A stretch of 64,000 nt of DNA from CAWHMS01 sp963830495 (lineage in GTDB: Bacteria; Actinomycetota; Actinomycetes; Propionibacteriales; Nocardioidaceae), in assembly GCA_963830495.1 (NCBI GenBank), contig CAWHMS010000002.1:434001-498000 (forward strand). The letters run 5' to 3'. The stretch's first letter is position 1, and every line of letters begins with the position of its first letter. Positions 16,062-25,536 of the stretch are shown piece after piece. Below the pieces are notes generated by a model. It had not been told where the DNA came from and did no database searches. It was given only the letters and a program-made list of their open reading frames with translations. The position numbers were made by a program, and so were the translations under genes.

Positions 16062-17690
16062 ATGGCGCTGAAGGCAGTCCACGGGCGCATGCTCGAGGAC
16101 TACGTTGCCGTGCTGCGCCGACGCTGGCTGGTGGTGTTCCTCTCGGTCTGCATCGCGGTCGGGGCGGGCTATGCCTACCTGCAGGTCGCGCCGAAGACCT
16201 ACGTGTCCTCGGCCAAGGTGCTGGTGCAGCGTACGTCGGCGGACCCCGTCGCCGAGGACAGCCGCACCACCGACTCGGTCAACCTCGACACCGAGGCGCA
16301 GCTGGTCAAGTCGGTACCCGTGGCCGAGTTGGCCGAGCAGGACCTCAACACCTCGCTGACTCCCGTGCAGCTGGCCCGGCGCGTCACCGTGCTGGTGCCG
16401 GCCAACACCACCGTGCTCGAGATCTCCTACACCGCCCGCACTCCCGAGCTCGCCCAGGAAGGGGCGCAGGCGTTCGCCGACGCCTACCTCCAGTACCGGG
16501 AAGAGGCTGCCGAGGAGACCGTTCAGGAGCAGGTGGCGAGCCTCGAAGACGAGATCGACGCCACGAGCGATGAGCTGCGCGACGTCAACGCGGCGATCGA
16601 GGTCGCGTCGTCCGAACAGATCCGAGCCTCCCTGCGGGCCCGCCGGGAGGCGCTGAACACCCGCCTCACCGCCCTGAACTCCGAACTCTCGACGATGCGT
16701 GGCGCGGTGATCCAGCCGGGCCTGGTCATCAACGAGGCACAGGCGCCGAACAAGCCGCGCGATCCGAACCCGATGCTGGTGCTGCCGAGCGCGGTGTTCC
16801 TCGGTCTCCTGATCGGGCTCGTGCTCGCGCTGTGGCGCGAGCGTCGGGACCAGCGGATCCACTCCGTGGCCGACATCGACCGCGTGTTCGGGCTGACGCC
16901 GCTGGCGGACCTGAGGGTCACGGTCGGCGCGGGCACGGGCCAGCGGGGCCTGCACTACAACGTCAAGGCGCTCTACCACTCGGTCCGGGCCAACGGCCCC
17001 GACACGGCCGAGGTGGTGCTGGTGGTGGCGCCCGACTCGGTGAGGGTCGCCAGCGGAGTGTCTCGCGCACTCGGGGTGTCGGCGGCGCGCAGTGGCGCCA
17101 CGACGACATACCTGGCCGGCGAGACCGACATCGACGGCGCGGCCGTGCGGCAGCAGCCGTCCGGCGGGGTGCTCCGCACGCTGCACTACGACGACGTCAA
17201 CCTCGTCAACGACGGCGAGATCAACGCCGAGCGGCTGCAGACCCAGATCCGCGGTCTCCGGGCGGACAACGACTTCGTCGTGCTCGGCCTGCCGAGCAAC
17301 GACCCGACGGTCGACCTGCCGATGCTCTGCCGGCACGCTGACGTGATCCTCGTGCTGGTGCACCTCGGCCAGGCCACCCGCACCTCGGTGGGCGAGACGC
17401 TCCGGAGCCTCAAGACATCGGGTGCGCGCACCGTCTTCATCGTCTCGGTCGACATGCGCCGCCGGGGCCGCGGTATCCGGCACGCCTCGATCATGGACGA
17501 GCCGGTGGGCGCCGAGGACGCCAAGCCCGCTGCCGCCAGCACCGGTGGGGACAGCAAGGGCGGCTCGGCCCCCGGCCAGCAGAAGCGACCCGCGCCGACT
17601 GCCACGAACCCCTCCGGCAATGACCCGTCCGGCCAGCGGCCCTCGGGCAAGGGATCACCTGCCGGGAACTCGCCGGCACGATCCCGATGA
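16062..17690 (+). CDS. Wzz-like chain-length/co-polymerase protein with a degenerate BY-kinase-like domain
   Basis: 542 residues. An N-terminal Wzz domain begins with LEDYVAVLRRRW and a transmembrane helix (about residues 18-38). A periplasmic coiled region (residues ~150-215) follows, then a second helix VLPSAVFLGLLIGLVLALW, then a ~200-residue cytoplasmic P-loop-like domain. In BY-kinases the corresponding strand is followed by a Walker A; here it reads VVLVVAPDSVRVASG with no GxxGxGK[ST], so ATP binding is unlikely. The last ~50 residues are Gly/Ser/Pro-rich without a tyrosine cluster. ATG at 16062 has AGGGGG 7 nt upstream; other in-frame ATGs are at 16029 and 16056. It heads an eight-gene coupled operon and probably controls polymer length. 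Confidence 0.85.
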   Translation: MALKAVHGRMLEDYVAVLRRRWLVVFLSVCIAVGAGYAYLQVAPKTYVSSAKVLVQRTSADPVAEDSRTTDSVNLDTEAQLVKSVPVAELAEQDLNTSLTPVQLARRVTVLVPANTTVLEISYTARTPELAQEGAQAFADAYLQYREEAAEETVQEQVASLEDEIDATSDELRDVNAAIEVASSEQIRASLRARREALNTRLTALNSELSTMRGAVIQPGLVINEAQAPNKPRDPNPMLVLPSAVFLGLLIGLVLALWRERRDQRIHSVADIDRVFGLTPLADLRVTVGAGTGQRGLHYNVKALYHSVRANGPDTAEVVLVVAPDSVRVASGVSRALGVSAARSGATTTYLAGETDIDGAAVRQQPSGGVLRTLHYDDVNLVNDGEINAERLQTQIRGLRADNDFVVLGLPSNDPTVDLPMLCRHADVILVLVHLGQATRTSVGETLRSLKTSGARTVFIVSVDMRRRGRGIRHASIMDEPVGAEDAKPAAASTGGDSKGGSAPGQQKRPAPTATNPSGNDPSGQRPSGKGSPAGNSPARSR

Positions 17691-18520
17691 CGACAGAGCA
17701 GCCTGGGATCGAACCGAGCCGCCTGGTCTTCGTGGGTGGGCTGCACCGCAGTGGCACGACACCGCTGACCCGCATCCTCGGAGCCCATCCAAAGGCATCC
17801 ATCTTCCGCCACACCGGCGTCAAGGAGGACGAGGGACAGCACCTCCAGTCGGTCTATCCCGCCGCCCGGGCGTACGGCGGCGCCGGCCGCTTCGCGTTCG
17901 ATCCCCGCTCTCACCTCACCGAGGAGTCACCGCTCTGCACCGCAGACAATGCGGCGCGGCTGCTGGCCGACTGGAGCAGCCACTGGGACCTCGACCGGTC
18001 GACGCTGGTCGAGAAGTCGCCACCGAACCTCGTGATGACCCGCTTCCTCGCAGCGTTGTTCCCCGGCTCCCGGATGGTGATCTGCGTCCGGCACCCGATC
18101 GTCGTCGCGTTGTCGACGGCGAAGTGGGCAGGACCGTTGACCAGGCTTGGCGCGCTCGTGGAGCACTGGCTGGCGGCGTACTCCACCTTCCGGGACGACG
18201 CCCGGCACCTCGACTCGGTGCATGTCGTGCGGTACGAGCACCTGGTGGCCGACCCGGAGGCGACGCTGGACGGGCTCGCGGGCTACCTGGGGCTCGGCAC
18301 GCCCATCCCGGCGGACCAGGTCGACGCGCGCCGCAACGAGTCCTACATACGCCGTTGGGGAGAGCTGCGTGCGTCACGGCTGCCCTGGCACCGACGGACG
18401 GTTCGCGAGCTCGAGGAGAGGTACGCCGCCGCGCTCGCGGGCTTCGGCTACGACGTCGACGACCTGACAGCGGTCGTGGACACGCCGTGGGCGGTGCGTC
18501 CGGAGGTGACCGATGGCTGA
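17687..18520 (+). CDS. Sulfotransferase (polysaccharide operon, copy 1)
   Basis: 277 residues. PAPS 5'-loop VGGLHRSGTTPLTRIL near residue 17; 3'-phosphate region ICVRHPIVVALSTAKW near residue 130; then RYEHLVADPEATLDGLAGYLGL, a segment shared by bacterial carbohydrate sulfotransferases. Predicted cytosolic, transferring sulfate from PAPS to a sugar. ATGA overlap with the Wzz-like gene and an 8-nt overlap with the next sulfotransferase show tight coupling. It lacks the CxCG...CPFW insertion found in the next two copies, so it is a distinct subtype. Confidence 0.85.
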   Translation: MTTEQPGIEPSRLVFVGGLHRSGTTPLTRILGAHPKASIFRHTGVKEDEGQHLQSVYPAARAYGGAGRFAFDPRSHLTEESPLCTADNAARLLADWSSHWDLDRSTLVEKSPPNLVMTRFLAALFPGSRMVICVRHPIVVALSTAKWAGPLTRLGALVEHWLAAYSTFRDDARHLDSVHVVRYEHLVADPEATLDGLAGYLGLGTPIPADQVDARRNESYIRRWGELRASRLPWHRRTVRELEERYAAALAGFGYDVDDLTAVVDTPWAVRPEVTDG

Positions 18521-19448
18521 GGCCGCGATCCGGGTGCTGTACGTCGGCGGCTTGCCTCGCAGCGGCTCGACCCTCACCGATCTGATGCTCCATCAGCTGC
18601 CCGACCACGTCGGGGTCGGCGAGCTGTTCTACCTGTGGCGCAACGGCGTCGAGCACGACGGCCTGTGCGCCTGCGGCGCCCACTTCGCCGACTGCCCGTT
18701 CTGGACCGAGGTCGGCGACCGCGCCTTCGGCGGCTGGTCCGGTGCGGTGGCCGCCCGGGCCCAGAAGCTGCAGGCCGCGGTCGACACCACCGCACGGATC
18801 CCGCTGCTGCTGGCCCGACGTCGGCCCCGGTCCTTCCAACTCGCCCTGGACGACTACGCCGACCTTCTCCGGCGTCTCTACCTGGCCGTCAGCGCGGTCT
18901 CCGGCTGCTCGGTCGTAGTCGACTCGTCCAAGCGGCCGTCGCTCGCCTACGTGCTGCGCAGCATGTCCGACGTGGACCTCAGGGTCGTGCATGTGGTGCG
19001 AGACCCTCGCGGGGTGGCCTATTCCTTCGCCAAGCACGTGCCGCTGGCCGACGGCGTCGCACTCCGGGACGAGATGCCACGCAGCGCCACCCGCAAGGTG
19101 GCCCGCCGCTGGGTGACGGTCAACCTGCTCATCGGCGGCCTGGCGCGACTCGGCGTCCCCGTGACGCGGCTTCGCTACGAAGACGTGGTCGCCGCGCCTG
19201 GCCGAGAGCTCGAGCGCGTCCTCGAGCTCAGCGCTGTGTCGGTGCGGCCCGGCGCGCTCGATTTCGTCTCCGCGCAGGGTGTCACGGTGCCGAAGTCGCA
19301 CCTGATCGCCGCCGGCCGGATCAGGATGCACCACGGCACGGTGCCGCTTCGACTCGACGATGCCTGGCAGCGGGAGCTGAGCCCGCGCTCGCGCCGGCTC
19401 GTCGACGTGGTGACGGCGCCGCTGCGCCGCAGGTACGGGTACCCATGA
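18513..19448 (+). CDS. Sulfotransferase (polysaccharide operon, copy 2)
   Basis: 311 residues. PAPS loop YVGGLPRSGSTLTDLML at residue ~10; 3'-phosphate-binding VVRDPRGVAYSFAK near residue 157 with the conserved Arg and Ser. A cysteine cluster CACGAHFADCPFW lies near residue 50. It is clearly paralogous to the next gene (same GELFYLW, CxCG...CPFW and FGGW landmarks) and to the minus-strand sulfotransferase at 25.5 kb. Starts 8 nt inside the previous gene and ends with an ATGA overlap. Acceptor unknown; the operon context suggests a polysaccharide or its lipid-linked repeat unit. Confidence 0.85.
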   Translation: MAEAAIRVLYVGGLPRSGSTLTDLMLHQLPDHVGVGELFYLWRNGVEHDGLCACGAHFADCPFWTEVGDRAFGGWSGAVAARAQKLQAAVDTTARIPLLLARRRPRSFQLALDDYADLLRRLYLAVSAVSGCSVVVDSSKRPSLAYVLRSMSDVDLRVVHVVRDPRGVAYSFAKHVPLADGVALRDEMPRSATRKVARRWVTVNLLIGGLARLGVPVTRLRYEDVVAAPGRELERVLELSAVSVRPGALDFVSAQGVTVPKSHLIAAGRIRMHHGTVPLRLDDAWQRELSPRSRRLVDVVTAPLRRRYGYP

Positions 19449-20422
19449 CCGCGCCCGAGGTGGTCACCCAACCAGGCGACTCCGACAGCGGCGAGCCGCC
19501 GGTCGAGGTGTTGTTCGTCGGCGGGATGCCCCGCAGCGGGTCCACCCTGCTGGATCTCCTTGTCGGCCAGCTGCCCGACCACTGCGACGTGGGCGAGCTG
19601 TTCTACATGTGGCAGGGCGGCGCGCTGCGTGACCAGCGCTGCGCCTGCGGTGAGCCCTTCTCGGCCTGCCCGTTCTGGACCGCGGTGGGCCAGCAGGCGT
19701 TCGGGGGCTGGGACAGGATCGACGTCTCCGAGGTGCTGCGGCTGCAGCGCAGCGTCGATGCCACCTCCCGGCTGCCGCTGCACGCGATGCGTCGATTCCT
19801 GCCCGGTCACCGGGCCCGGACGGAGCGCTATCTGGAGCTGACCCGTCGCGTCTACCGAGCAGTGTCGGAGGTCTCTGGCGCCCGCATCGTGGTCGACTCG
19901 ACCAAGCGACCCTCGACGGCGTACCTCCTGGCAGCGGATCCCCGGATCGGGCTGCGGGTGGTGCAGATGGTGCGGGACCCACGCGGGGTGCTCAACTCGT
20001 GGAGCCGCGAGGTGCCGCTGCCAGAGAATGCCGGTCCGCGCGACCACCTCAAGAAGCGGCCGATGCGTCAGATCGTCCGCCGCTGGGTGACGGTCAACGC
20101 GATGATCGGGCGGCTGGCGAATCGGGGCGTTCCGCTGCTGGTGCTGCGGTACGAGGACCTGGTCACCGACCCGCGGGCGGCGATGACGTCGGTACTCGAC
20201 CTGTCGGGGCGCATCCCCGGTCCGGACGACCTCTCTTTCATCGGTCCCGACGGCGTGCGCACCGGTGTGAGCCATGCCCCGACCGGGGGCCGGGTGCGCT
20301 TCCGGTCCGGGCCGATGGCGTTGCGGCTGGACGAGGCCTGGCGACGCGAGCTGCCGTCCTCCAAGCAGCGACTGACCTCCTGGTTGTGCCGGCCGCTGAT
20401 GAGGCGCTATGGCTATCACTGA
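19445..20422 (+). CDS. Sulfotransferase (polysaccharide operon, copy 3)
   Basis: 325 residues, paralog of the preceding gene. PAPS loop VGGMPRSGSTLLDLLV near residue 25, cysteine cluster CACGEPFSACPFW, 3'-phosphate motif MVRDPRGVLNSWSREV, and RYEDLVTDPRAAM. The C-terminus RPLMRRYGYH matches APLRRRYGYP of copy 2, so the two probably arose by tandem duplication and then diverged. ATG at 19445 overlaps the previous TGA, and its end overlaps the ligase gene by 14 nt. Confidence 0.87.
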   Translation: MTAPEVVTQPGDSDSGEPPVEVLFVGGMPRSGSTLLDLLVGQLPDHCDVGELFYMWQGGALRDQRCACGEPFSACPFWTAVGQQAFGGWDRIDVSEVLRLQRSVDATSRLPLHAMRRFLPGHRARTERYLELTRRVYRAVSEVSGARIVVDSTKRPSTAYLLAADPRIGLRVVQMVRDPRGVLNSWSREVPLPENAGPRDHLKKRPMRQIVRRWVTVNAMIGRLANRGVPLLVLRYEDLVTDPRAAMTSVLDLSGRIPGPDDLSFIGPDGVRTGVSHAPTGGRVRFRSGPMALRLDEAWRRELPSSKQRLTSWLCRPLMRRYGYH

Positions 20423-21884
20423 GCTGGGCAAGTTCGGCGAGCGCGCCGACGAAGGGCCTCCTCGCGACGTGCTCGCCACCGACGTCGACGGACGGCTCGT
20501 CGTACCCGTCGATCTCAGCAGCCCGGCACCCGCCCAGCCTGGGACCGATTGGTGGGCGCCGGACCGCCCGGAGGTGACGGTCAAGCGCCGAGGCACCCCG
20601 CCCGAATGGCTGCCGCTCGCGTTGGCCATCGTTGGCTGGCCGGTGTGGTGGGCCCTGGGCCTCTCTCAGATGGTCTTCATCGTCGCCGCGATCCCACTCG
20701 CCTGGGCGCTGAAGAAGCGCGGCGGTATCCGGTACCCACCCGGCTTCGGCATCTGGGTGCTCTTCCTCGTGCTGGTGCTCCTCAGCGGCTTCGCCCTCAA
20801 CGAGGAGGCGCTCGGCACACTGTCGTCGAGCGGCCCGGGACGGTACTTCGCCTTCGGCCTGCGCTTCGCCAACTACCTGGCGCTCACGGTGATCATGCTC
20901 TACATCGGGAACACGTCCGAGCGGCTGCTCCCGCGCGCCCGGGTCGTGCGGTGGCTCGGCTCGCTCGGTGTCGCCGCCATCGGGCTCGGGCTGCTCTCGA
21001 TCGCGCTGCCGAACCTCGAGTGGCAGAGCCCGATGGCCGCCGTTTTGCCGGAGTTCTTGTCCGACGGGCGGGTCAACCGGCTGGCGCAGGTGCAGCCCGT
21101 CCTCGGCGATCCGACCCCGCGACCGGCGGCCCCCTTCGCGTTCACGAATGCGTGGGGCAACAACACCTCCCTGCTGCTCATCTGGGTGCTGGTGGCGTGG
21201 GGGGTCCTCGGCTCCCGTCGCCGCCGGATCGCGCTGGCGTTCCTGATGCTGCTCGCAGCGCTGCCGATCATCTACTCGCTGAACCGGGGCATGTGGATCG
21301 GGCTGCTGCTGGCACTGCTCGTCGCCGCGATCCGGTTGGCGGTGCGGGGACGCACCCTGATGCTCACCGCCAGCGTGGCGGTGGTGATCCTGGCCAGTGT
21401 CGTGTTCGTCCTCTCCCCGCTGAAGACGCTGGTCGACCAGCGACTCGAGGCCGGCCACAGCAACGACGTACGTGGATCCCTGCTCGAGACGTCGATCCAG
21501 ACGGCCGAGCAGTCCCCAGTCCTCGGATTCGGTTCCACGCGGGACACCCAGGGCAGCGACGCGTCCATCGCCATCGGCCCGACGGACGACTGTCCCCGCT
21601 GCGGATCTCGCGCGATCGGGTCGACGGGCCAGTTCACCCTGCTGCTCATCGCCCAAGGCTTCGTTGGGCTCGCGCTGTACATCGGCTACCTGCTGCGCAC
21701 CCTCTTCGCCTTCCGCTCCGACCACTCCCCGCTGGGGATCGCAGGAACTCTCGTGATCGCGATGGAGCTCTTCTACGGCATGTTCTACTCGGCGCTCGTC
21801 ATGCCGTTGGCGATCGTGTTCTGCGCGATCGGCCTGCTGTGGCGCAATGACCAGATCCGGCGCGACGCGGCAGGTGGCCGATGA
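20409..21884 (+). CDS. O-antigen ligase/polymerase-like multi-pass membrane protein
   Basis: 491 residues. After a ~65-residue hydrophilic N-terminus there are about eleven to twelve hydrophobic helices. A long extracytoplasmic stretch around NRLAQVQPVLGDPTPRPAAPFAFTN and the segment SLNRGMWIGLLLALL are typical of Wzy/WaaL proteins, in which an Arg-rich large loop (VRGSLLETSIQTAEQSPVLGFG) helps catalysis. It would polymerise or ligate lipid-linked glycan repeats on the outer face of the membrane. Position between sulfotransferases and the flippase gene supports this. Confidence 0.82.
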   Translation: MAITELGKFGERADEGPPRDVLATDVDGRLVVPVDLSSPAPAQPGTDWWAPDRPEVTVKRRGTPPEWLPLALAIVGWPVWWALGLSQMVFIVAAIPLAWALKKRGGIRYPPGFGIWVLFLVLVLLSGFALNEEALGTLSSSGPGRYFAFGLRFANYLALTVIMLYIGNTSERLLPRARVVRWLGSLGVAAIGLGLLSIALPNLEWQSPMAAVLPEFLSDGRVNRLAQVQPVLGDPTPRPAAPFAFTNAWGNNTSLLLIWVLVAWGVLGSRRRRIALAFLMLLAALPIIYSLNRGMWIGLLLALLVAAIRLAVRGRTLMLTASVAVVILASVVFVLSPLKTLVDQRLEAGHSNDVRGSLLETSIQTAEQSPVLGFGSTRDTQGSDASIAIGPTDDCPRCGSRAIGSTGQFTLLLIAQGFVGLALYIGYLLRTLFAFRSDHSPLGIAGTLVIAMELFYGMFYSALVMPLAIVFCAIGLLWRNDQIRRDAAGGR

Positions 21885-23099
21885 GCCGGCGTGCGGCCGG
21901 GCCCGGAGATCGACGTACGGCGGCCCGGCGCCAGCTCGCGACCCTGTATCCGCCGCCGCTGCGCCTGGTCGAGCAACCGGGCAAGACGCCGGACCTCCGA
22001 GCCAGCTGGGTCGCGCTGCCGAGTGTCGCCAATCCCCCGGCTGCTGGTAGGTGTCACCGAGCCGGCGGCTGCTGCTGCAGTCATCCGCCGTCAGCTGTCC
22101 GGCCGGCGGCCGCGGACGCGGGCCGCCAGAAATGGTCTGGCGCTGGTGGCGCGGACCGGTGTGCTGCACCGGCTGGACCAGCTCAGCATCGGTGTCGCAG
22201 GGCCCGTCGAGGCGCCCAGCCTCGCCGCTCGTCTCGCTGACGTGCTCGGGGTGGACGGGGTGTGCCTGAGCATGCCGATCGGTCCGGCGCGCGCCAACCG
22301 CAAGCCGGTGGTGCAGGTCACCGATCGCGAGGGCAACGTCCTCGCCTACTGCAAGGTCGGCCACGATCCGCTCACGACCGCGCTGGTCGCACACGAGACC
22401 GAGGCGCTCAGGGCGGTCGCCGCGGCTCGGCCGGACTTCCGGGCGCCGGCCGTCCTGGCGGGCTTCGAGTGGCTGGGGGGCGCCGCGGCGGTGCTCGAAC
22501 CCTTGGCCATCCCTGCAGAACGGCTGACCGGAGAAGAGGAGACGAATCGGCTCGTCGACCTGGTCGTCCAGATCGCCGGCATCGCCTCGACCGATGTCGT
22601 CCCCTGGCGTGATCACCCGCATCGTGACCGGCTGCTCGATCGGGCCGCGAGCTGTGGCTCCCTCGCGGCGGAGCTGCGCGCCATGGTGGAGGAGCTGCCC
22701 GGGGACCTCGCGCTGCCCACGGGTTGCTGGCACGGTGATCTCAACTCCGGCAACGTCGCGATCGGGCCGGACCGCACGGTGGTCTGGGACTGGGAGCGGT
22801 TCGAGGCCGGCGTCCCTCTCGGCTTCGACCTCCTGCACCACGATCTGCATCGGGCGATCACGGTGCGTGGGGCGGGGCCCCGCGGAGCGGCGGCGGCGTT
22901 GATCGACGAGGCACCCGTCACGCTCGCCGCTGTGGGGCTCGAGCCGGAGTCGGCGGTCATGGTGGCCAAGGCGTACTTGCTGACGCTGGCTGCTCGCTAT
23001 GCTGCCGACGACCAGAGCGGCGCCGGAGCCGATCTGGGCCACGTCGAGGACTGGGTGCTCCCCGTCGTCAAGCGGGCAGGGGGAGGGGTGAAGGGCTGA
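21881..23099 (+). CDS. APH-fold phosphotransferase, apparently frameshifted in a C5 run
   Basis: The C-terminal ~350 residues form a kinase of the aminoglycoside-phosphotransferase fold: VQVTDREGNVLAYCKVGH (ATP lysine), catalytic loop WHGDLNSGNVAIG and metal site VWDWERFEAG. This body is read from a frame that opens at 21891, but its first ~50 codons look non-coding (Arg/Cys/Ser-rich). A different frame starts at ATG 21881 (ATGA overlap with the ligase gene, as at other junctions here), reads MSRRAAGPGDRRTAARRQ...WVALPSVANP with good codon bias, and joins the body sensibly if one C is removed from CCCCC at 22033-22037. So it is either a real frameshift mutation, a sequencing error or programmed slippage. 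The substrate is unknown; a sugar or lipid phosphate is plausible. Confidence 0.75.
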
Positions 23100-23971
23100 T
23101 GGACCTCTCGACGACCAACCCGTCGGTACGCCGGGTGCGCCGCAAGGTCCGGGGTCTGTCCGACGCCACGGTCGAGCTCACGGCGCCGGCTCGGATGCTG
23201 CCCGACATCCTCATCGTGGGTGCGCAGCGATGCGGCACGACGTCGATGTTCAAGGCACTGGTGCAGCACCCCGACGTGGCACGCCCCTTTCTGCGCAAGG
23301 GGGTGCACTACTTCGACAAGCACTACGACCGCGGGCCGGCGTGGTACCGCGGCCACTTCCCGCTGACGCTGACAAGCCGGGCACGGCGCGGGGGGCGGCA
23401 GGCGCACACCCTCGAGTCCAGCCCGTACTACATGTTCCATCCGCTGGCCGGTCTGCGGATCGTGCGCGACCTCCCAGGGGTCAGGCTGATCGTGCTGCTG
23501 CGCGACCCGGCAGTCCGGGCCTACTCGGCGCACAGTCACGAGCGGGGCCGCGGCTTCGAGACGCTCGACTTCGAGGCGGCGGTCGAGGCCGAGCCTGGCC
23601 GCCTCACCGGCGAGCGGGAGCGCATGCTGTCCGAGCCCGGCTACGACAGCCAGGCGCTGCAGCATCATGCGTACCTGACCCGCGGCCAGTACATCGAGCA
23701 GCTCCGCAGGCTCGAGACGCTGGTCGGCCGGGATCGCCTCTGCGTCGTCGACAGCCAGGACTTCTTCGACGACCCGGCACCCGTCTTTGCGGAGGTGTCG
23801 AGCTTCCTCGGGCTCGCGCCGTATGACGGGATCAGCTTCGAGCAGCACAACGCCCGTCGCCGCTCCCCGCTCTCCGACGAGATGCGCACCCGGCTCGACG
23901 AGCACTTCGCGCCGTACGACGACGAGCTGACCCGGTGGTGGGGCCGGACGCCATCGTGGCGTCGGACATGA
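23099..23971 (+). CDS. Sulfotransferase (polysaccharide operon, copy 4)
   Basis: 290 residues, nearer to heparan/GlcNAc-type sulfotransferases than the other copies: 5'-loop LIVGAQRCGTTSMFKALVQH near residue 40, KGVHYFDKHYDRGPAWYRGHFP, ESSPYYMFHP, 3'-phosphate region VLLRDPAVRAYSAHSHERGRG near residue 138, and YLTRGQYIEQLRR. This landmark order is typical of glycosaminoglycan N/O-sulfotransferases, so a polysaccharide acceptor is likely. Start overlaps the upstream stop (TGATG) and the end overlaps the flippase ATG. Confidence 0.9.
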   Translation: MDLSTTNPSVRRVRRKVRGLSDATVELTAPARMLPDILIVGAQRCGTTSMFKALVQHPDVARPFLRKGVHYFDKHYDRGPAWYRGHFPLTLTSRARRGGRQAHTLESSPYYMFHPLAGLRIVRDLPGVRLIVLLRDPAVRAYSAHSHERGRGFETLDFEAAVEAEPGRLTGERERMLSEPGYDSQALQHHAYLTRGQYIEQLRRLETLVGRDRLCVVDSQDFFDDPAPVFAEVSSFLGLAPYDGISFEQHNARRRSPLSDEMRTRLDEHFAPYDDELTRWWGRTPSWRRT

Positions 23972-25533
23972 CCTCTGGCGGCGACCTTCGCGACGCCGCC
24001 GCCTCCGCTCGCGACGAGGACATCCGGGAGCTGGCCCGGCACAGTGGCCTGAACCTCGCCGGCAGCATGATGGCGGCGCTGCTCAATCTCGTCCTCCCGG
24101 TGCTGATCACGCGCAACCTCGACCAGGGCGAGGCGGGAGTCTTCTTTCAGGCGACAGCGCTCTTCACCATCGCGCTCACCGTCGGGACCTTCGGTGCCGA
24201 CACCGGCCTGGTGCGCTACCTGCCGCGTGCGATCGTGCAGCGCCGCCCGGGCGACGTCCGCAGCACGCTGTCGATCTCGGTGGGTCCGCCGCTGCTGCTG
24301 AGCACGCTGCTCGCCGTACTGATGGCGGTCTTCGCCACCCCGATCGGATCGGTGGCCACGGGTGAGGACGGCGGGCTCGCCGACACCTTCGCCGACGTGA
24401 CCGTGGTGCTCAGCCTGGTGCTCCCAGTGGCCGTCGTCTACCTGCTCGGGCTGGCCGCCAGCCGAGGCCTCGGCGCGATCATGCCGCTCGTGCTGATCGA
24501 GAAGGTCGGTCGCACGGCAGTCCAGACGATGGCCTGCGCCGTCACCCTGCTGATGTCCACGTCGGTGCTGCTGCTCACGGTGGCCTGGGCCGCGCCGTAC
24601 GTCGCCGCCCTCGTCGTGCTCGCGATCTGGACCGTCGGACGTACGCGTCGCGTGATGGCGGAGGTCGCGCGGCAGGGGCCACCGGAGCACAGGAGCGGTC
24701 GCCTGACCGCGGACTTCTGGCGATTCGCCGCCCCGCGAGCGCTTTCCCGGGCGTTCACGGTGGCGCTGCAGCGGCTGGACATCGTGTTGGTCGGTGCCTT
24801 ACGTGGGCCGGCCGACGCTGCCCTGTACGCCGCCGCGACCCGCTTCCCGATCCTTGGCCTGATGTTCGTGCAGGCGATCCAGCAGGTCATGGCGCCCCGG
24901 ATCAGCGAGTTCCTCACCCTGGGCTCGATCGATCGCGCGACGACGATGTACCGGACGACGACGGCGTGGCTGATCCTCGTGTCGTGGCCGATCTACCTGA
25001 CGTCGGTGGCGTTTGCGCCGCTGCTGCTCGACATCTTCGGCAGTGGCTACGACGACGCCGCGGCGGCGGTGGTGATCCTGTGTCTGGTCATGCTGGTCGC
25101 CACCGCGTGTGGTCCGGTCGACACCGTGCTGTTGATGGGTGGGCGGAGCGGGCTCAGTCTGCTGAACACCGGCCTCGCTCTCGTCGTCACGATCGGGCTC
25201 GACCTGCTGCTGATCCCGGCGTACGGCATCACAGGCGCTGCCGTGGGCTGGGCGGCGGGCATCCTGGTCAAGAACCTCATGACGCTGTGGCAGGTGCAAC
25301 GACACCTCCGCATGCACCCGGTGGGTCCGTCCACCATCCATGCAGTGGGGTTGACCCTGGCGACCGGTGTCGTGCTGATCGGCGCCAGGGTGCTCGGTGG
25401 AGACGAGGTCGGCACCCTGCTCCTCGGCGTGGCCGCCGGCGGGGTGCTGTTCTGCGCCGGGCTGTGGCGGTGGCGCGGCCCGCTGGAGCTGGAGACGCTC
25501 CTGTCGACGGCCAGGCGAGGGCCGAGGCGCTGA
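23968..25533 (+). CDS. Wzx-like polysaccharide flippase (MATE/MVF superfamily)
   Basis: 521 residues with about fourteen hydrophobic helices. It opens with LARHSGLNLAGSMMAALLNLVLPVLITRNL, the typical start of oligosaccharide-lipid flippases, and contains the central FAAPRALSRAFTVALQRLDIVLVG and C-terminal polysaccharide-biosynthesis domain patterns. It should move lipid-linked repeat units across the membrane to the ligase/polymerase. ATG at 23968 (MTSGGDLRD) overlaps the preceding TGA, so it is preferred to a longer in-frame opening at 23935. Last gene of the operon; it converges with a minus-strand sulfotransferase only 3 nt away. Confidence 0.88.
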   Translation: MTSGGDLRDAAASARDEDIRELARHSGLNLAGSMMAALLNLVLPVLITRNLDQGEAGVFFQATALFTIALTVGTFGADTGLVRYLPRAIVQRRPGDVRSTLSISVGPPLLLSTLLAVLMAVFATPIGSVATGEDGGLADTFADVTVVLSLVLPVAVVYLLGLAASRGLGAIMPLVLIEKVGRTAVQTMACAVTLLMSTSVLLLTVAWAAPYVAALVVLAIWTVGRTRRVMAEVARQGPPEHRSGRLTADFWRFAAPRALSRAFTVALQRLDIVLVGALRGPADAALYAAATRFPILGLMFVQAIQQVMAPRISEFLTLGSIDRATTMYRTTTAWLILVSWPIYLTSVAFAPLLLDIFGSGYDDAAAAVVILCLVMLVATACGPVDTVLLMGGRSGLSLLNTGLALVVTIGLDLLLIPAYGITGAAVGWAAGILVKNLMTLWQVQRHLRMHPVGPSTIHAVGLTLATGVVLIGARVLGGDEVGTLLLGVAAGGVLFCAGLWRWRGPLELETLLSTARRGPRR

Positions 25534-25536
25534 CCC

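Noticed and set aside
20238..23042. 934-codon minus-strand open frame
   Set aside because: A shadow of the sulfotransferase, ligase and kinase genes in GC-rich DNA; the translation is Arg/Gln/His-rich without domains.
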